From Closterium sp. NIES-65 (Eukaryota; Streptophyta; Zygnematophyceae; Desmidiales; Closteriaceae), in contig CANXME010001461.1 of the NCBI GenBank assembly GCA_948144175.1, positions 620,001-684,000 on the forward strand: a stretch of 64,000 nt of DNA, given 5' to 3'. Both the position numbers and the translations under genes were made by a program. This document shows, in pieces, positions 60,647-64,000 of the stretch (position 1 is the stretch's first letter; the number at the start of each line of letters is the position of its first letter). The notes below the pieces were generated by a model. The model worked only from the letters and a program-made list of their open reading frames with translations. It was not told the DNA's origin and searched no databases.

Positions 60647-62963
60647 GGAGGTCTTACGGAGCGTCGTGAGCCTGCGTCTCGGCCTGCGTCGCCTGTCCGT
60701 GCTGCTCGCACGAGTGGTCGTGGTTCGCGTCAGCGTCCTCCGCCTGTCCCCGGCACGCACCGGATGTCTCTGCGTCCTTCCACTGCTCCGCTGCGTGCCC
60801 CTTTGCCTTCTCCTCCCGAGTCCTCTCTTCCTGCTCTTGCTGACCCGGAGTCGGACTCCCTTCGTGCTGCCAGTCCTACTGTCACGCGTCTCCTTGCTAC
60901 TGTCGTCACTGACCCTTCCTTTGAGTCCACTGCTGCGTCTGCCTTAGTTGCTGAGCTTGTCGACTTCGCTGCTCACTGTCGTCTAGACTACGCCTCTAGT
61001 CTTGTTGCAGAGTCTGCGTCTGTCTGTCCTCTGTCCGTCGGGGGTGAGTGTGCTCTTAGCACGGACGTCCTTGAGGTGAGGACAGGAGGAGTTCCAGTGT
61101 TTTGCTGCTGCTTTGCCTCATCTCGTGTCAATGCTGATTGCCCCTGAGGGAGACCCGGATGCGCCAGACATCCCGACTCCTCGATCGTACGCTGAGGCAA
61201 TCGAGGGTCCCTACTCCTCACAGTGGCAGCCAGCCATGGACGCAGAGATGGCTTTCTGGAAGTCCACAGGCACCTACCTCGACGAGGTTCCCCAACCTGG
61301 GGCAAACATCGTCAGTGGCATGTGGATTTTCAAGGTGAAGCGGCCGCCGGGTTCTCCGCCTGTCTTCAAGGCGCGTTACGTGGCTCGAGGCTTCAGCCAG
61401 CGGCAGGGAGTTGACTACATTCAGACCTTCTCCCCCACCCCGAAGATGACCAATCTTTGGGTGCTGCTGCACATAGCCGCTCAGCGCGACTACGAGCTTC
61501 ACTCTCTTGACTTCAGCACAGCTTTCTTGCAGGGCAGCCTGTACAAGGAGATCTAGCTGCGTCGCCCACCTGGCTTCACTGGGTCGTTTCCTCCTGGTAC
61601 CCAGTGGAGCCTCCGGCGGCCAGTCTACGGTCTCCGCCAGGCGCCCCGTGAGTGGCACGACACACTGAGGACTACACTTGTGGCTCTTGGGTTTGCTCCT
61701 TCTACTGCCGACCCGTCGCTGTTTCAGCGCACCGACACCTCTTTGCCGCCGTTCTACATCCTCGTGTACGTCGACGACTTGGTCTTTGCCACTGCTGACA
61801 CTGCTGGACTCGCCCATGTGAAGTCCGAGCTGCAGAAGAGACACACGTGCACACACCTGGGTGAACTGCGTGGCTACCTTGGCTTGCAGATCACCCGGAA
61901 CAGAGCACAACGCACCATTACCCTGACTCAGTCACACATGGTGCAGCACGTCCTTCAGCACTTCGACTTCACGTACTCCTTGGCACTGGCCACTCCTCTG
62001 GTTACAGGTCACTCGCTCTCAGCTCTGCCTTCGGATGAGTCCGTAGAGCCGAGTGGCCCGTACCCAGAGCTTGCTGGCTGCCTCATGTACCTGATGACCT
62101 GCACTCGAGCTGACCTTGCATACCCTCTTAGCATCTTGGCACGCTACGTTGCTCTTGGGAGACACCGACCAGAGCACATGGCTGCAGCGAAGAGGGTGTT
62201 GCGCTACTTGTGCAGTACGTCGGGCATGGGGCTAGTGCTTGGAGGGCGACGTTCAGTGGTCCTCACAAGTCACGCAGACGCTTCTTGGGCTGACGACCAG
62301 GCTACGCAGCGGTCGTCACAGGGTTACACCTTCAGCATTGGTTCCGGCTTTGTTTCGTGGCGGTCTACCCACTCGTCTTCTGTTCTCGGCTCCAGCTGTG
62401 AGGCTGCGATCTTCACGGGGGCCATGGCTGCACAGGAGCTACGCTGGCTCACCTACCTGCTGACTGACCTAGGAGAGCCGCCTCGTTCTCCTCCGGTTCT
62501 GTACGTAGACAACAAGGCCATGCTGGCCTTGTGTCGGGAGCACAGACTGGAGCACAGAACGAAGCACATTGCTCTTCGCTACTTTCTTGCTCGTGAGCTG
62601 CAGCAGCGTGGTCAGCTGCGCCTTGCTTACGTGGCCTCTCAGGCCAACACTGCTGATATCTTTATTAAGGCACTTCCGCCTTGTGATCATCTGCGCTGTT
62701 GTACGATGCTAGGTCTTGTGCCTACTTGGCCTTACTTGCTTACTTCTGGACCTTGCATATACTGTGATCTTTCTATACCTGCACTTGCTTGTTTACCTTT
62801 ACATATGATCTTGCATGTCAACTGGCCTTGTGGCCTTGAACTTGTGCTCGGAATGTGTGGTGATGTTGTGATCCACCCTGAGCTTGCTTTGCTTTGCTTG
62901 ACTGGTCTTGTGACCCCTTGTTCTCCCCCACTTTGCCTATGGGGGTGTGTCAGACTTGTATGA
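60647..62963 (+). pseudogene. pol: Copia-1 copy C: linker, RT and RNase H
   Basis: TERREPASRP, MSLRPSTAPL, then a short indel at ~61075-61085 (gaggtgaggacagg for gaggacaggcagg) shifts the frame. The frame resumes with RSYAEAIEGPYSSQWQ, NIVSGMWIFKVKRPPG, ARGFSQRQG, LHSLDFSTAFLQG, and the shared TAG at 61554-61556. Then RRPVYGLRQAPREW, intact YVDDLVFAT, YLGLQITRNRA, thumb, and RNase H (SHADASWADD, SSCEAAIFTGA, YVDNKAMLAL, ANTADIFIKAL). The usual stop after LLTS is lost (TGA to GGA), so the frame reads into the 3' UTR to 62963. Confidence 0.88.
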
Positions 62964-63074
62964 CTTAGCCTGTGTAGGCTATAGTGGGGTACCACATATG
63001 GGGTACAACACATTTCTAGGTTTGTACTTGTACCCAACCTTTCCCTTAGTTCAATCATTCCTCATTTCTTCACA
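62948..63074 (+). repeat. Copia-1 3' LTR, copy C (127 bp)
   Basis: TGTCAGACTTG...TTCTTCACA. Followed by 34 bp (63075-63108) matching the start of the duplicated flank at 39429, then broken by Copia-7. Confidence 0.9.
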
Positions 63075-63108
63075 AGTACAGCCCAAATTTGGGTTTACTA
63101 TATGTATC

Positions 63109-63239
63109 TGTGAAACTAACTGAACAGGAATGAATTGACTAAGTCAGAGTTGGGTACAAATACAACCCTAGCAAACTGTACCCCATATGTGCTACCCCAC
63201 TATAGCCTACAAATATGCATCAGCTATAATAATCTGACA
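63109..63239 (-). repeat. Copia-7 3' LTR (131 bp)
   Basis: Minus strand TGTCAGATTATTATAGC...GTTAGTTTCACA. The shared core and ctatgggggtg tract sit beside it (63240-63250). Confidence 0.9.
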
Positions 63240-63448
63240 CACCCCCATAGGCAAAGTGGGGGAGAACAAGGGGTCACAAGACCAGTCAAGCAAAGCAAAG
63301 CAAAGCAAGCTCAGGGTGGATCACAAAGTCACCACACAGTCCGAGCACAAGAGCAGGGCCAGAGGCCAGTTCACATGCAGGAGTACAGACATATATATAA
63401 AACTAGACAGGCAGGAGCAGGTATATATATGACAAAGTACAAGTAAAG

Positions 63449-64000
63449 TCAAGAAGAGAGCAAGTGAGGCAAGACAGGTACAAGACCCAGCTGGGTACAA
63501 AAGCGCTGATGGTCACAAGGCGCAAGTGCCTTGGTGAACACATCAGCAGTGTTGGCCTCAGAGGCCACGTAAGCAAGTCGCAACTGACCACGCTGCTGCA
63601 GCTCACGAGCAAGGAAGTAGCGGAGAGCAATGTGCTTCGTTCTGTGCTCCAAGCGCTGCTCTCGACACAAGGCCAGCATGGCCTTGTTGTCTACGTACAG
63701 CACTGGAGGAGAACGAGGCGGCTCTCCAAGGTCGGTCAGCAGGTAGGTGAGCCAGCGAAGCTCCTGTGCAGCCATGGCCCCGGCGTAGATCTCAGCCTCA
63801 CAACTGGAGCCGAGAACTGAAGACGAGCGAGTAGACCGCCACGAGACAGAACCGGAACCAAGGCTGAAGGTGTAACCCTGTGACGACCGCTGCGTAGCCT
63901 GGTCGTCAGCCCAAGAAGCGTCCGCGTGGCCGGTAAGGACCACTGGACTCCGCCCTCCAAGCACTAGCCCCATGCCCGACGTACTGCACAGGTAGCGCAA
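63449..64000 (-). CDS. pol: Copia-7 RNase H and end of RT, partial
   Basis: 183 open codons to the window edge with no lesion: LRYLCSTSGMGLVLGGRSP, GHADASWADD (first Asp), SSCEAEIYAGA (Glu), YVDNKAMLAL (Asp), LEHRTKHIALRYFL, ANTADVFTKALAPCDHQRFC, ending LPHLLSS and a stop. Very close to Copia-4 and Copia-5 RNase H. Degrades the RNA strand during cDNA synthesis. Completeness of the rest cannot be judged. Confidence 0.92.
   Translation of the reverse strand: MRYLCSTSGMGLVLGGRSPVVLTGHADASWADDQATQRSSQGYTFSLGSGSVSWRSTRSSSVLGSSCEAEIYAGAMAAQELRWLTYLLTDLGEPPRSPPVLYVDNKAMLALCREQRLEHRTKHIALRYFLARELQQRGQLRLAYVASEANTADVFTKALAPCDHQRFCTQLGLVPVLPHLLSS

Larger units (their letters stand above)
48087..63074 (+). 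mobile_element. Copia-1 copy C, split by the whole gypsy element
   Basis: Linker piece 48087-48645 and RT-to-LTR piece 60645-63074. The target duplication ctgga (48641-48645, 60645-60649) marks the gypsy insertion and, when collapsed, restores ...SPYTGPTGGLTERREP.... Confidence 0.9.
63109..64000 (-). mobile_element. Copia-7, 3' end (runs off the window)
   Basis: 3' LTR (63109-63239), polypurine tract, 3' UTR and RNase H on the minus strand. Inserted 34 bp after the Copia-1 LTR. The left flank gtatc (63104-63108) is the candidate target duplication. The other end is beyond base 64000. Confidence 0.88.

Overview
The window is a eukaryotic nuclear region made almost entirely of LTR retrotransposons, nested in one another and repeatedly duplicated. 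I see no convincing host gene, rRNA, tRNA gene or CRISPR array. Two superfamilies are present. (1) Very short-LTR Ty1/copia elements: LTRs of 122-136 bp (TG...CA), an initiator-Met-tRNA-type primer site, a GGCCCC-rich tandem-repeat leader, a Gag with a long poly-glycine tract and an atypical zinc motif, then PR, integrase, a (GGAEP)n linker, RT and RNase H. (2) A chromodomain Ty3/gypsy element with 368-bp LTRs that lacks its RT core and RNase H. High GC, CHG-context nonsense mutations and the element types fit a green-lineage (plant or streptophyte-alga-like) genome; this is inference.

Layout: 1-1011 gypsy copy A, 5' end (-). 1012-3052 Copia-1 3' half (+). 3053-6973 repeat-rich flank. 6974-9970 Copia-2 (+), interrupted by Copia-3 (9971-16026, +). 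16027-26417 gypsy (+), interrupted by the nearly intact Copia-4 (16652-24214, -). 26418-31413 Copia-1 5' half (-). 31414-32441 small rearranged fragments. 32442-33127 gypsy copy B, 5' end. 33128-39428 Copia-1 3' half, interrupted by the gag-RT deletion derivative Copia-5 (34073-37940). 39429-42383 second copy of the flank. 42384-45352 Copia-2 copy B. 45353-48086 Copia-3 copy B, truncated. 48087-63074 Copia-1 copy C, interrupted by a whole gypsy element (48646-60644), itself interrupted by Copia-6 (50549-57925, -). 63109-64000 Copia-7 (-), running off the window.

The same gypsy-into-Copia-1 insertion (target duplication ctgga or one-base variants) is seen at five LTR/flank boundaries. The 5' LTRs resemble each other, as do the 3' LTRs. 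One insertion was therefore multiplied by DNA-level duplication, and the copies later received independent insertions: Copia-4 (TSD gttac), Copia-5 (TSD gtttc) and Copia-6 (TSD cgatg/caatg). Copia-4 is the youngest-looking element, with identical LTRs and a single 1-bp frameshift. All other coding regions carry stops, frameshifts or deletions, so most protein entries are pseudogenes or fragments.
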